Assembly (NCBI GenBank): GCA_017626095.1 | Contig: JAGAJL010000012.1 | Coordinates: 248,001-312,000, forward strand | Length of the DNA stretch: 64,000 bases | Origin: Lachnospiraceae bacterium | GTDB lineage: Bacteria; Bacillota; Clostridia; Lachnospirales; Lachnospiraceae | Direction: 5' to 3' | Shown here: positions 8,914 through 18,159 of the stretch, one piece after another | How the letters are laid out: every line of letters starts with the position of its first letter | Position numbering within the stretch: the first letter of the stretch is position 1 | Notes under the pieces: generated by a model | The model's input: only the letters and a program-made list of their open reading frames with translations | Databases searched by the model: none | What the model was told of the DNA's origin: nothing | Made by a program: the position numbers and the translations under genes

Positions 8914-10263
8914 ATGCAGTTCACATCTTTGGCCTTTGCTGTTTTTTTGCCGTTGGTCTTTATGATGTATTGGGCAGCACCGCAGAAAGCACGCATTCCT
9001 TTGCTTTTATTAGTCAGCTATGGATTTTATTTAACCCTTTCACCGGGATATGTGGTGTTGTTGATTTTGATTTCTATGCTGACTTATCTGGTTGGAAAGC
9101 ATTGCAATCAAAAGACATTGATATTTGGCATCATATTACAAATTATTATATTGGCCTTTTTTAAATACGTGGGACTGCTGCCGGGAATGTTCCAGAACAT
9201 TGTGATTCCTGTCGGCATTTCTTTTTATATGTTTAAGTCTATCAGTTACATGGTGGATGTATATCAAAAAAAGATAGAAGCGGAAGAAAAAGCGATTCCT
9301 GTATTTTTATATCTGGCCTTCTTTCCGGATCTGGTTTCCGGACCGATTAACCGGGCGGGGAATTTAATCCCGCAGTTAAAAGCAGATAAAACTTTTGACG
9401 AATCACAGGCTGTTTACGGTATGAGACTAATTTTATGGGGGCTTTTTCAAAAGCTTTTGATTGCGGACACTTTGGCGGTGTATGTGAATCGCGTATTTGA
9501 TATGTCGGAGGCATTTCTGGGGATCAGCTACATGATTGCCATGTTCTTCTATACGATTGAGATTTATTGTGATTTTGCAGGATATTCCAATATGGCAATC
9601 GGAATTGCCAGACTGTTTGGCATAACTTCCATGGAAAATTTTAAGAGCCCGTATTTGTCTGTGAACATTCAGGATTTTTGGAACCGGTGGCATATTTCGT
9701 TATCGACATGGCTGAAGGATTATGTTTATATTCCATTGGGCGGAAGTAGAAAAGGAAAAATTAAAACGTATTTAAACTTATTGATCACATTCCTTGTTAG
9801 TGGGATTTGGCATGGCGGAAACCTGACTTTTCTGGTGTGGGGACTGTTACATGGAATATATCAGGTCATCTACCGCTTATACAAAAAATGTTGCAACGTG
9901 CGTATGCCGAAAATTCTCGGACTTATCATCACGTTTCTGGCGGTATCCTGTGCATGGGTATTTTTCAGGGCGGACAATGTCATGCAGGCTCTCAGGATGT
10001 TCCGGTATATGTTCTATGATATGGATTTGATGCTGGCATACCGGAAGTTTGGAATGGTAAAAAAAGATTTGTTTATGTTGGTTGCGGCGATTGCTGTTTT
10101 GTTTGGATTTGATATTGCCAATCGGAAAGTGGATGTGCTAAGACAAATGGATCGCTTGGCAATACCGATTCGGTATACGATTTATCTCATTTTTTCTATT
10201 GTGATTTTGGCATACCATATTCATAACGGAATTACACAGGAATTTATTTACTTTAGTTTTTAG
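8914..10263 (+). CDS. MBOAT family O-acyltransferase (AlgI/PatA-like)
   Basis: A 449-residue polytopic protein of the membrane-bound O-acyltransferase family. The diagnostic cluster is FWNRWHISLSTWLKDYVYIP (about residues 250-270) followed by SGIWHGG and the conserved His in GLLHG near residues 295-315. Length and topology fit the AlgI/DltB/PatA branch, which transfers acyl groups across the membrane to extracytoplasmic polysaccharide. The ATG at 8914 follows GGAGTAAAG. The next gene encodes an SGNH-like protein, the usual partner that completes transfer to the polymer, so acetylation of a surface glycan is the most likely role. The stop codon TAG is the first triplet of a family F repeat. 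Confidence 0.9.
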   Translation: MQFTSLAFAVFLPLVFMMYWAAPQKARIPLLLLVSYGFYLTLSPGYVVLLILISMLTYLVGKHCNQKTLIFGIILQIIILAFFKYVGLLPGMFQNIVIPVGISFYMFKSISYMVDVYQKKIEAEEKAIPVFLYLAFFPDLVSGPINRAGNLIPQLKADKTFDESQAVYGMRLILWGLFQKLLIADTLAVYVNRVFDMSEAFLGISYMIAMFFYTIEIYCDFAGYSNMAIGIARLFGITSMENFKSPYLSVNIQDFWNRWHISLSTWLKDYVYIPLGGSRKGKIKTYLNLLITFLVSGIWHGGNLTFLVWGLLHGIYQVIYRLYKKCCNVRMPKILGLIITFLAVSCAWVFFRADNVMQALRMFRYMFYDMDLMLAYRKFGMVKKDLFMLVAAIAVLFGFDIANRKVDVLRQMDRLAIPIRYTIYLIFSIVILAYHIHNGITQEFIYFSF

Positions 10264-10355
10264 TACAATGGTTTTAAATTATTTTTCGCATGCATTCTCA
10301 GAAAAATATTCTTCGTAAATGGTATAGGAATTGATAGAACATTTGCAATTCACAT
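10262..10355. repeat. Family F repeat, copy 1, starting at a TAG stop codon
   Basis: From the MBOAT stop codon the sequence reads TAGTACAATGGTTTTAAATT, then GCATTCTCAGAAAAA, ATTCTTCGT and AATGGTAT, and ends in a rough inverse of the beginning (GAATTGATAGAACATTTGC). All blocks recur in the same order after guaB (43919-44081). Confidence 0.6.
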
Positions 10356-10375
10356 TTAGTTAAGCAGGAGATAGT

Positions 10376-11416
10376 ATGGATAGATTTCTCTTTCGATTGT
10401 TTTTATTTGTGTTTTTATTGGGAATAACGGTTATACCCATCAATGTGATGATTGATCCATATAATGTTTTTCACGCGGATGAAATCCGTGACAATGGTGT
10501 TGAACCAAATAAAAACTATATTAAAACGAAATATGTAATAGAGCATCAGGATGAATATGATTCTTATCTGTTTGGTTCTTCCAGGGCCGGTTTTATTGAT
10601 GTATCCAAGTTGCCGGATGGCTCCTGGTACAATCTCTCCTATTCAGAGGGAGTTCCGGCTGAGCAGGTGGATACCTTAAAGGCATTGATTGTCAACGGAG
10701 AAATTCCCAAACAGATCTATTTGAGTCTGGATAATATTTCTTATCTGGTTTCTCCGCAATACCACGAAAAGCAGTTGTATCGAAAGGCGTTTCCTTTTAC
10801 CGGTTCGCTGAATGAAAAGATTGGATTTTTCACGTCTTATCTAGACACCATTACAACACTTGAGTCGCTTTCGGTGATTCGCAATTATGAAGGTGATACT
10901 AAAGATTTGCAAAGACGTATGTATTCTACCGGTTGTGAAGATTTGAATGCCGACATTGTTTTTGATGAAGAAAATAAAGAGGCTTACTGGGCGTCCTATT
11001 ATAGTCCACGTGTGGATGAGGCGATTGCCGAAATACAGGAATTTTGTGATATTTGTACGGCACATGATATAAAATTGACGGTTTTTACAAATCCGATGTA
11101 TGTGACGACTTATGAAAAGTCTATTAATAATGAATATCTGGTTTTTTTAGAGCGGTTGAGTGAAGTTACCGATTATTATAATTTCAGTGGCTATAATCGC
11201 ATTTCCATGGATGATTCCTATTATTTTGAAACGAGCCATTTTACGCCGGAAGCGGCCGATATCATCATGGATATTATGCTAAATGGCGGCAATGAGGATG
11301 AAATTGTCATTCAGGGGTTTGGTGCTTATGTGACCAAAGACAATGCGGCAGACTTTATAAATACCTTGAAGTTTCAGGCCTATACGACCGGTGCATTGAT
11401 TTACGAGGGAGAGTAA
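10376..11416 (+). CDS. SGNH-like acyltransferase/hydrolase partner of the MBOAT protein
   Basis: A 346-residue protein with one N-terminal helix (about 5-25) and an extracytoplasmic SGNH-type domain. A block I-like segment YLFGSSRAGF supplies the candidate nucleophile Ser. The C-terminal ETSHFTPEAADII resembles the conserved DxxH/HxxP block, with His preceded by Ser rather than Asp. The ribosome site GCAGGAG lies 5-6 bases before the ATG. Adjacent MBOAT and SGNH-like genes are typical of systems that O-acetylate extracellular polysaccharide (AlgI with AlgJ/X, DltB with DltD). The family assignment is by motif and context, and the exact catalytic triad would need a structural model. Confidence 0.7.
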   Translation: MDRFLFRLFLFVFLLGITVIPINVMIDPYNVFHADEIRDNGVEPNKNYIKTKYVIEHQDEYDSYLFGSSRAGFIDVSKLPDGSWYNLSYSEGVPAEQVDTLKALIVNGEIPKQIYLSLDNISYLVSPQYHEKQLYRKAFPFTGSLNEKIGFFTSYLDTITTLESLSVIRNYEGDTKDLQRRMYSTGCEDLNADIVFDEENKEAYWASYYSPRVDEAIAEIQEFCDICTAHDIKLTVFTNPMYVTTYEKSINNEYLVFLERLSEVTDYYNFSGYNRISMDDSYYFETSHFTPEAADIIMDIMLNGGNEDEIVIQGFGAYVTKDNAADFINTLKFQAYTTGALIYEGE

Positions 11417-11718
11417 ATAATATTCCCCATTCAGATTTGTATTTCCAATATATATTGGAAATATAAACCCCAAAAGAGAAAAAAATAAACAAAATTTGTA
11501 ACACAGGCTGGACAAAGCAAACCGCCTGTGTTATATTTTATGAAAAGCCACACAAAGAGTGGTTTCTGCCGGTGTTCCGGTTCTATCGGGCAGTTCGCCC
11601 ATTTTTTCACATTTTTCAACATTTATAAAAGGGATTGATGCCTATGATTGGGTAGATTTTTTCGTGTGGATACAAAATGACATATGTCAATGATTTTAAA
11701 TACATGAAGGAGTCTGAA
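11417..11718 (+). other. Structured 302-base leader/intergenic region with three hairpins
   Basis: This gap has no gene. A hairpin with a 10-bp stem, TAACACAGGC (11499-11508) and its complement (11524-11533), may terminate the SGNH-like gene. A second stem AAGCCAC/GTGGTTT is at about 11545-11565. A third, GGGC-AGTTC-GCCC followed by A and six T (11588-11607), is terminator-like. GGGCA can alternatively pair with the upstream TGCC at 11567-11570, giving mutually exclusive folds. The surface protein gene follows. Confidence 0.45.
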
Positions 11719-14700
11719 ATGCAAAAAAATAAAATAAAAAAATATATAGGAAAAGCTTTCGAAAAAAAGAAAAACAAAACAAAAAATCATTTGAAGGCAG
11801 TTAGAGTTCATGCAGAAAAAAACATGAAAGTAAAAAGCAGGGAAAAGAGAAATGAAATACACAGATGGAAATTGGCATTACTCTTTTTACTCTGTTTAAG
11901 CCTGACAGCCATAAATGTTCAAAATATCTGGGCCTATGATTATCAGATGACAGGGGCATATCAGGATGGTACGGTAACGATTACTGCATTAGAAGGCGCA
12001 CAAAGTGCAAATGGGTATAGCACACCGGGTGGATATCGGGTAGATTATACATTGACAAAAGAGTTTATTGCTTTTCAGGAATTTGACGGTTGTGATTTTT
12101 ATATTGGAAACAATTTAGATCCATCCGGCGGATGCCATTTTGCTTATAAACCCAATGGAGTAATCTGGGAACAGGGAGCGTTAAATCTGGGGGCCATTTA
12201 TGATGGAAGGGTAGTCGGAAGCGCTACGCCGGATGAAACAAATACTGTTCGGACCAGCTTTACGGTTTCCGATTTATCGGAAATCCCCAATTATATCTGT
12301 TATACCTATCAGCCTGCCGGAGGCGCTTATATTCATATCTCGGAAACATATGGACATGACCATCACGTCTGGTACTATCAGTCTTTAAAAAACATTACCC
12401 CCACAAATGCAGATCGTATTGACAGTGCAGCGCCTTCTCTTCAGGTAGGTGTTTCGGCTTCCGGTTCGACTGCAAGCGTAAACGGAAAAACCTGGGGAAC
12501 GAGCGCAGTGATACAGGCAACTGCCAGTGACAACCAATCGCGTCCGGGGGGGATCCGCTTTTATAAAAATGGAAACGAAGTTCACAATGGTACGAATGCT
12601 TCAAACGGAACAACTATGACAGAACAATATACCGTGAATGAAAATGGTAATTTTCAGGTCAAAGCTTATGATCAGTTGGGAAATGAAAGCGCTATGAACA
12701 GCATTACCGTTGATTGCATAGATAGAACGGCACCAACAATTTCGTCTTTTTACATAAATACAAACGGCTATTGTACCAGTGCAGTTTTGACCGTTGCGGC
12801 ATCGGATCAAGGAAGTGGACTTCATGGTACTGCATATTCATTTAATAATGGTGGATGGACGAATAAAAATCAAATTACCGTTACGGAAAACGGAACCTAT
12901 ACTGTCCGTGTCAGAGATGCTGTAGGAAATGAAAGCAGTAAGACGATTGCCGTATCCAATATTGACCGGACCTTGCCGACAATCCACAGTTTTGCGCAAA
13001 ATCAGGAACCATATTGTATTTCTAATGAATTAACGGTAACGGCAAGCGACAGTGGAAGTGGTTTGCATGCCACTGCTTATTCCTTTAACAATGGGGCATG
13101 GACAGCCAATAATAAATATCCGGTTACAACCAACGGCACTTATACTGTTCGCGTGCGCGATTGTGTGGGAAATATCGCTGAACAAAGTACCACAGTAAGC
13201 AATATTGATTTGGATAAGCCTCAATTAGAGGTATCGGCACTGGATGTCGGAGAGCAGGTTATAATCGAAGAAACTGTCTGGACAAAAGAAAAATGCATTC
13301 ATATAGATGTCAGTGACAGTGGTTCGGGGCTGGATAAGGTTGAGATAAAAGAAGCAAAAAGTGAAGAAATACTTTGCTTTAAACCGGATCAGGAGAATCA
13401 AAAGGAGATGCACTTTGATACCGATTCTATGACTGCCGGAGAATATGAGATTGTTGCATATGATAACCTTGGAAATACACAAAAGAGTAGTGTGGAGATA
13501 ACAAATGTCGATTGCAATCCGCCAACCATTCAATCCGTTGAACAAGAGACTTTGAATCCGCAGGCAATCCGTATTACGGTGACGGCAGATGATGGAGATG
13601 GTAGTGGGCTTCCTAAAGAGGCTTACTCTTTTGACGGTGGAAATACATGGCAGGAAACGAATTATATTGATGTAGATGAAAACGATACTTATGAAATTAT
13701 TGTACGTGATAACATGGGATTGACGAAGGAGCAACAGGAAGTTGTCGATGGTATTATCAAAAAAACGGAAATCCCGGATGAAGATAACAATGGCTCCGGA
13801 GATAATCATGGTAATAACGGAGATGATAACCATGATGGTGATAGTTCCGGTGATGGTAATCATGGTGATAACGGAGACAATAACCATGATGGTGATGGTT
13901 CCGGCGATGGTAATCATGGTGATAACGGAGACAATAACCATGATGGTGATGATTCCGGTGATGGGAATCATGGTGATAACGGAGATGACAACCATGATGG
14001 CGATGGTTCCGGTGATGGGAACCATCGCGATAACGGAGATGACAACCATGATGGCAATGGTTCCAATGATGCGGATAATACAGATGCTCCGGGGAACAGT
14101 GCAGATGACCAAAATCCGGGAGATGTGCCCGGTGCCTCCAATACAACAAATACGCCTGTCGAAAAACCAACAGCAGACGATGCAAATGATAATCAAAAAA
14201 AGAAAACAAACAGCAGTAAGAAAAAACAGAATTCGACCGATTTGTTTCAAACAATAGATATGTCCGATGACAAAAGCTATGACAATTATCATGAAGAAGA
14301 TCTCTCAAAGTTGCAGAATCGTGATGATCAGGAGGATGCGACAGAACGTTTCGTGGAAAAAATGGAAGAAAAACTAAAGAACAGAGAACTTGATGCGAGT
14401 ACGCTTACCGATGACAGTACAAAAAAAGCAAAAGAAGAAAAAAAGGTAAAACGGATTGCGGCCGCTTTTCTGGCGTTTATTTTGATTGCCGGTTTACTTG
14501 CACTGGGCTTTTATTGTTATCTGGCATTATTGCATGACAGTTGTATCTTATATGAAGTCGGAGATCATAATGTCAAAAAGAAATTGGCGCGTATACCACT
14601 TAAGAGTATAGAAGATGACTGGTTGGTAGAGGTGCCGGATCATAAACTCGGCGATTTTGGAACCGGACATTATCTTGTGGTGTTTAAGACTTCGTTTGTT

Positions 14701-14793
14701 AAAGAGAATGAAGGGGATTATGTTGTCGTGGTAATAGACAGAAATCGTGTACGAGAGAAATTAAGAGAAGAAATCGAAGTACGGATTTTATAA
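11719..14793 (+). CDS. Large surface protein with Ig-like modules, Asp/Asn/Gly/His repeats and a C-terminal membrane helix
   Basis: A 1024-residue protein. The frame is open from 11677, but AAGGAG at 11707-11712 sits 6 bases before the ATG at 11719. About 55 very basic residues precede a helix (LALLFLLCLSLTAINV) that acts as a signal or anchor. Then come a beta-rich domain, and at least four Ig-like modules each containing a copy of YSFNNGxW, GTYTVRVRD and GNxSxxI, ending with a boundary such as DRTAPTI. A stretch of 18-residue repeats rich in Asp, Asn, Gly, His and Ser follows, then a Lys-rich linker, a second helix (AAAFLAFILIAGLLALGFY) and a cytoplasmic tail of about 80 residues ending EEIEVRIL. 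Two membrane passages and an intracellular tail are unusual for an adhesin and suggest signalling or an anchored assembly factor. No sortase motif is seen. Confidence 0.75.
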   Translation: MQKNKIKKYIGKAFEKKKNKTKNHLKAVRVHAEKNMKVKSREKRNEIHRWKLALLFLLCLSLTAINVQNIWAYDYQMTGAYQDGTVTITALEGAQSANGYSTPGGYRVDYTLTKEFIAFQEFDGCDFYIGNNLDPSGGCHFAYKPNGVIWEQGALNLGAIYDGRVVGSATPDETNTVRTSFTVSDLSEIPNYICYTYQPAGGAYIHISETYGHDHHVWYYQSLKNITPTNADRIDSAAPSLQVGVSASGSTASVNGKTWGTSAVIQATASDNQSRPGGIRFYKNGNEVHNGTNASNGTTMTEQYTVNENGNFQVKAYDQLGNESAMNSITVDCIDRTAPTISSFYINTNGYCTSAVLTVAASDQGSGLHGTAYSFNNGGWTNKNQITVTENGTYTVRVRDAVGNESSKTIAVSNIDRTLPTIHSFAQNQEPYCISNELTVTASDSGSGLHATAYSFNNGAWTANNKYPVTTNGTYTVRVRDCVGNIAEQSTTVSNIDLDKPQLEVSALDVGEQVIIEETVWTKEKCIHIDVSDSGSGLDKVEIKEAKSEEILCFKPDQENQKEMHFDTDSMTAGEYEIVAYDNLGNTQKSSVEITNVDCNPPTIQSVEQETLNPQAIRITVTADDGDGSGLPKEAYSFDGGNTWQETNYIDVDENDTYEIIVRDNMGLTKEQQEVVDGIIKKTEIPDEDNNGSGDNHGNNGDDNHDGDSSGDGNHGDNGDNNHDGDGSGDGNHGDNGDNNHDGDDSGDGNHGDNGDDNHDGDGSGDGNHRDNGDDNHDGNGSNDADNTDAPGNSADDQNPGDVPGASNTTNTPVEKPTADDANDNQKKKTNSSKKKQNSTDLFQTIDMSDDKSYDNYHEEDLSKLQNRDDQEDATERFVEKMEEKLKNRELDASTLTDDSTKKAKEEKKVKRIAAAFLAFILIAGLLALGFYCYLALLHDSCILYEVGDHNVKKKLARIPLKSIEDDWLVEVPDHKLGDFGTGHYLVVFKTSFVKENEGDYVVVVIDRNRVREKLREEIEVRIL
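13801..14074 (+). repeat. 54-bp tandem repeat encoding 18-residue Asp/Asn/His units
   Basis: Four and a half in-frame units of 54 bp, each encoding a variant of DNGDNNHDGDGSGDGNHG. Copies differ mostly by silent or conservative changes. The acidic composition with one or two His per unit could bind divalent cations. The opposite strand shows long open frames purely as a result of the repeat. Confidence 0.85.
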
Positions 14794-14844
14794 TTCAGAC
14801 TTTGGATTCAAAGTTCGGATTCAGAGCCCGGATTTGATAATTCG

Positions 14845-14873
14845 TTGAATCAAATTCTGCAACATGTTATAAT
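14845..14873 (+). promoter_or_regulatory. Sigma-70-type promoter for the following GT-C-like gene
   Basis: TTGAAT (14845-14850), 17 bases, then a perfect TATAAT (14868-14873). It lies about 95 bases before the ATG at 14970. The spacing and -10 box are canonical for the housekeeping sigma factor. Confidence 0.65.
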
Positions 14874-14969
14874 ACAGCCATTGAATAAAGCGGATTGTTT
14901 CACACGGATTGTTTTACATCGCGTGTTCACACAATTCTGCCAACACTATTTGGGAAGGCTACGTTAAAC

Positions 14970-16862
14970 ATGATCAATAAAAAGATTGTCATATCGAGAA
15001 TTGCAATGGGGATTATGCTTGTTCTTTCTTTGATTGCAACTGTAATAAAAATATGGACCGGTTTTGATATTGATGAAGCCTATGCTCTTGCGTTACCTTA
15101 CCGCGGGTTGCAGGGGGATAGGCTTTTTGCAGAAATGTGGGAGGTTCATCAGACTTCTTACTTCATCCCGTTTTTGTTTATGAAACTGTATTCTGTTATG
15201 GTGCCTTCTTTGGATTATCTAGTCCTTTTTATGAGAAGTGTTGCCTCAATTCTTCATATCGGCATGTCGGTGCTGGTCTTTTTCTTTTGTAGAAAAACAG
15301 AAATCTTAAAAAGAGATACATGGCGCAATGGGGTTGCTTTTATTGCGGCACTTGTTTATTGTAATTTTTTGCCAAAGTGGATGATGGATTTGGATTTTTC
15401 CATGCTACAGCTTTGGTTTTTTACCTTATTTTTGATTTTCTTTATTGCAGGAGAAAAATGTGATGGCAGAAAATCCGTAATCAGCTTTTTATTTGCCGGA
15501 CTGGCATTGGCAGTGGATGTTTTGGCATATCCGGGAATGGTGTTACTCTATCCGGCAGCAGTCGTTATGATGGTGATAAAAGCATATTCGGATAAAAAGA
15601 AGAGGCAGGTTTTTTTAAAACATATGTGGTATCAGATTGGCTGTTTCACCTTGGGATGCCTGTTAGCTGCCGTTGTGTTTTTTATCTGTATTTTCCGTTA
15701 TATGTCTTTGACGGAATTGCTTGAAACCGTACCTAAAGTTTTTATGGACGGAGCCCATCAGTATGATTTTGTGACGAAAATATCTTTGTACGCGTCACAA
15801 TGGATGGAAGTCTTCCGTCAGACTGTGATTTTATTGGTTCCCGCCTTGGTTTTTACCGTTGTATTTTGTTTTCTGTATCGCAAATTTCATTTTGCCAAAA
15901 GATATGGAGAGACGGACTTTTTCATCCTCCTGTGTCTGTTTTTTGAATTAGAAGTATCTGCTTTGATAACTTTTGCGGGATTGATGATTACCTGGGGACC
16001 GTTTCGTTTGCAGGTCCGTTATATCATTCAATTTGTCATGGCGCTTCTTTTATTAAGACGACTACAAAAAATGCAGAACGGAAAAAAACGGAATTTGACC
16101 GATGAAAATGAAAAAACAGATGCTTGTGCCGTCACAGATACCATGCAAAAGGGTTTGAAAAACAGTATCACAGGTACGGGCGAAACGAGCGGATTGAGGG
16201 AATTACAGTGGATTTGGTGGTTGTCCCTGATTGCATATATCGGTATTTTGGTTGCATCCAACGTCGGACCGACCAGCAGTGCCTCTTATCTGGTTATCGG
16301 CAACATCCTGTTTGTGGGAATGACTTTGCTCATTGGAAAAGAGCAGGGAAAATTGTCAGAGATGCTTTCGGTAGTGGGAGCGGTATTTTTTGTAATAAGC
16401 CTTATCCTGTGTAAGGGACTTTATATGAGAAATACGGAATATGTTCCCGGCGATATTACGGATGGACTTGTCAAAATGCAGGAAGGACCTTTAGCCGGCA
16501 TTTATGTGGCTGGTGAAGATCAAGTTCGCTTTACTTCGGATTATCATACGATTAAGGATAAAACCAATGCTTCGGATAAGGTTCTTTTTATGGGGACCGA
16601 GAGTTTGTGCAATCTCTATGCAAACGGAACCGTGGTCAGTCCTACCACAATCAGTACGCCGGCCTTTAATGAACAGTGGGTTGAATACTTTGAAATGCAT
16701 CCGGATAAAATGCCGACGATTATATTCCTCGCGAAAAATACGGTAGACAACCGGGAGAAATTTTTTGCAAAAAATCCATTTGGTATTTGGATTGCAGAGA
16801 ATTATGATGTAGAATGTATGGAAGAAACGGATTCATTATGCGTCATTCGTGAGAAAGAATAA
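14970..16862 (+). CDS. Polytopic membrane protein, probable GT-C-type glycosyltransferase
   Basis: A 630-residue protein. The frame runs back to a TTG at 14895, but the ATG at 14970 is preceded by GGGAAGG and directly begins a basic stretch and the first helix (IAMGIMLVLSLIATVIKI). The first outer loop has GFDIDEAYALALPYRG and EVHQTSYF, acidic and aromatic residues in the place where GT-C transferases carry the catalytic Asp. About ten helices follow, with a basic cytoplasmic loop near residue 370 (MQNGKKRNLTDENEKT) and a soluble C-terminal domain from about residue 530. It has its own promoter at 14845. It probably acts in surface glycan assembly with the neighbouring genes; the donor and acceptor are unknown. 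Confidence 0.55.
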   Translation: MINKKIVISRIAMGIMLVLSLIATVIKIWTGFDIDEAYALALPYRGLQGDRLFAEMWEVHQTSYFIPFLFMKLYSVMVPSLDYLVLFMRSVASILHIGMSVLVFFFCRKTEILKRDTWRNGVAFIAALVYCNFLPKWMMDLDFSMLQLWFFTLFLIFFIAGEKCDGRKSVISFLFAGLALAVDVLAYPGMVLLYPAAVVMMVIKAYSDKKKRQVFLKHMWYQIGCFTLGCLLAAVVFFICIFRYMSLTELLETVPKVFMDGAHQYDFVTKISLYASQWMEVFRQTVILLVPALVFTVVFCFLYRKFHFAKRYGETDFFILLCLFFELEVSALITFAGLMITWGPFRLQVRYIIQFVMALLLLRRLQKMQNGKKRNLTDENEKTDACAVTDTMQKGLKNSITGTGETSGLRELQWIWWLSLIAYIGILVASNVGPTSSASYLVIGNILFVGMTLLIGKEQGKLSEMLSVVGAVFFVISLILCKGLYMRNTEYVPGDITDGLVKMQEGPLAGIYVAGEDQVRFTSDYHTIKDKTNASDKVLFMGTESLCNLYANGTVVSPTTISTPAFNEQWVEYFEMHPDKMPTIIFLAKNTVDNREKFFAKNPFGIWIAENYDVECMEETDSLCVIREKE

Positions 16863-17082
16863 AGATTACAAGATTTGTTTTTATAATTTGTAAATTTATA
16901 ATTATGTTTGAAATTATTTTTGCATAATTCTAAAAACGGAGTTTTGTTTGCATTTACAGAATGCAAATTTGTATGGCTCTGAAAAAATCGGAATGGCAGG
17001 CAATTAGTTCATATCATTTGAATGCAGATGATATAGCTTTGTATAGTTATAAAAAATAAGATAAAACCTAAGGAGAAATACC

Positions 17083-18159
17083 ATGAGTTGGGAAGAAAAT
17101 GTTCGAAAAGTAGTTCCGTATACACCGGGCGAACAGCCCAGGAACAAAAATGTGATAAAACTTAATACCAATGAATGCCCCTATCCCCCGGCACCGGGTG
17201 TAAACAAGGCGTTACAGGAGTTTGACGTAGACACTCTCCGTTTGTATCCGGACCCGAATGCAACGGTTTTGGTGGATGCGTTGGCAGAGTATTATGGGGT
17301 AAAGAGTTCGCAGGTTTTTGTCGGAGTTGGTTCCGATGACGTCCTTGCCATGATTTTTATGACGTTCTTTAATTCCAAGAATCCGATTATTTTTCCGGAT
17401 ATTACGTATTCTTTTTATGATGTCTGGGCAGACCTTTTTCGAATCCCTTACCGTCAGATTCCATTGGATGAAGATTTTAACATTGTCAAAGAAGACTATA
17501 TGGGAAAAGGAATCATGGAAGGAACGCCTTGTGGAGGCATTATTTTCCCCAATCCCAATGCACCGACCGGTGTGTTAATCGGACTGGATTTTATTGAAGA
17601 TATTGTAAAAGCAAATCCGGATGTCATTGTTGTTGTAGATGAAGCATATATTGATTTTGGTGGAGTGAGTGCTCTGCCTCTAATACAAAAATACGATAAT
17701 TTATTGGTTGTCCAGACGTTTTCAAAGTCCAGAGCAATGGCAGGTATTCGAATTGGATATGCATTTGGCAGCGAAAAACTGATTAAGTATCTGAATGATG
17801 TTAAATTTTCATTTAATTCCTATACCTTAAACAGAACCGCGCTTACGCTGGGTGTTGAAGCGGTAAAGGATGATGCATATTTTAAAGAAATTGTTGGAAA
17901 GATTGTAAATACCAGAGAGTGGGTAAAAAATGAACTGAAAGAATTGGGATTTACTTTTAGAGATTCGCAGAGTAACTTTATTTTTGCAACGCATCCGGAT
18001 TATGATGTTGTGGAAATATTTGAAGAATTGCGGAAAAGGGATATATATGTTCGTCATTTCAATGGAGAGCGGATTAAGGATTATTTGCGCATAACCATTG
18101 GAACCGATGATGAAATGAATATATTAATTAAGAATATAAAGGAGATTATCAAATGCTAA
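17083..18159 (+). CDS. hisC: Histidinol-phosphate aminotransferase
   Basis: A 358-residue class II fold-type I PLP enzyme. Visible motifs are KLNTNECPYPP near the N-terminus, GVGSDDVL, FPNPNAPTG (substrate/PLP region), VVVDEAYIDFG (the Asp that binds the pyridine nitrogen) and the PLP lysine K215 in TFSKSRAMAG. The usual HisC length is about 350. AAGGAG precedes the ATG. It overlaps the next gene by 7 bases, so the two are coupled. No other his gene is near, and isolated hisC paralogs in Clostridia can also serve in aromatic amino acid transamination, so the substrate is likely but not certain. Confidence 0.88.
   Translation: MSWEENVRKVVPYTPGEQPRNKNVIKLNTNECPYPPAPGVNKALQEFDVDTLRLYPDPNATVLVDALAEYYGVKSSQVFVGVGSDDVLAMIFMTFFNSKNPIIFPDITYSFYDVWADLFRIPYRQIPLDEDFNIVKEDYMGKGIMEGTPCGGIIFPNPNAPTGVLIGLDFIEDIVKANPDVIVVVDEAYIDFGGVSALPLIQKYDNLLVVQTFSKSRAMAGIRIGYAFGSEKLIKYLNDVKFSFNSYTLNRTALTLGVEAVKDDAYFKEIVGKIVNTREWVKNELKELGFTFRDSQSNFIFATHPDYDVVEIFEELRKRDIYVRHFNGERIKDYLRITIGTDDEMNILIKNIKEIIKC

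Noticed and set aside
11495-11610. Cyclic-di-GMP (GEMM) riboswitch
   Set aside because: The order and spacing of the conserved GEMM segments could not be found; only short fragments look similar.
13225-14292. Long open frame on the minus strand opposite the surface-protein repeats (and a second one rich in His)
   Set aside because: It is the shadow of the 54-bp tandem repeat. It has no ribosome site or sensible domain and lies wholly inside the plus-strand gene.
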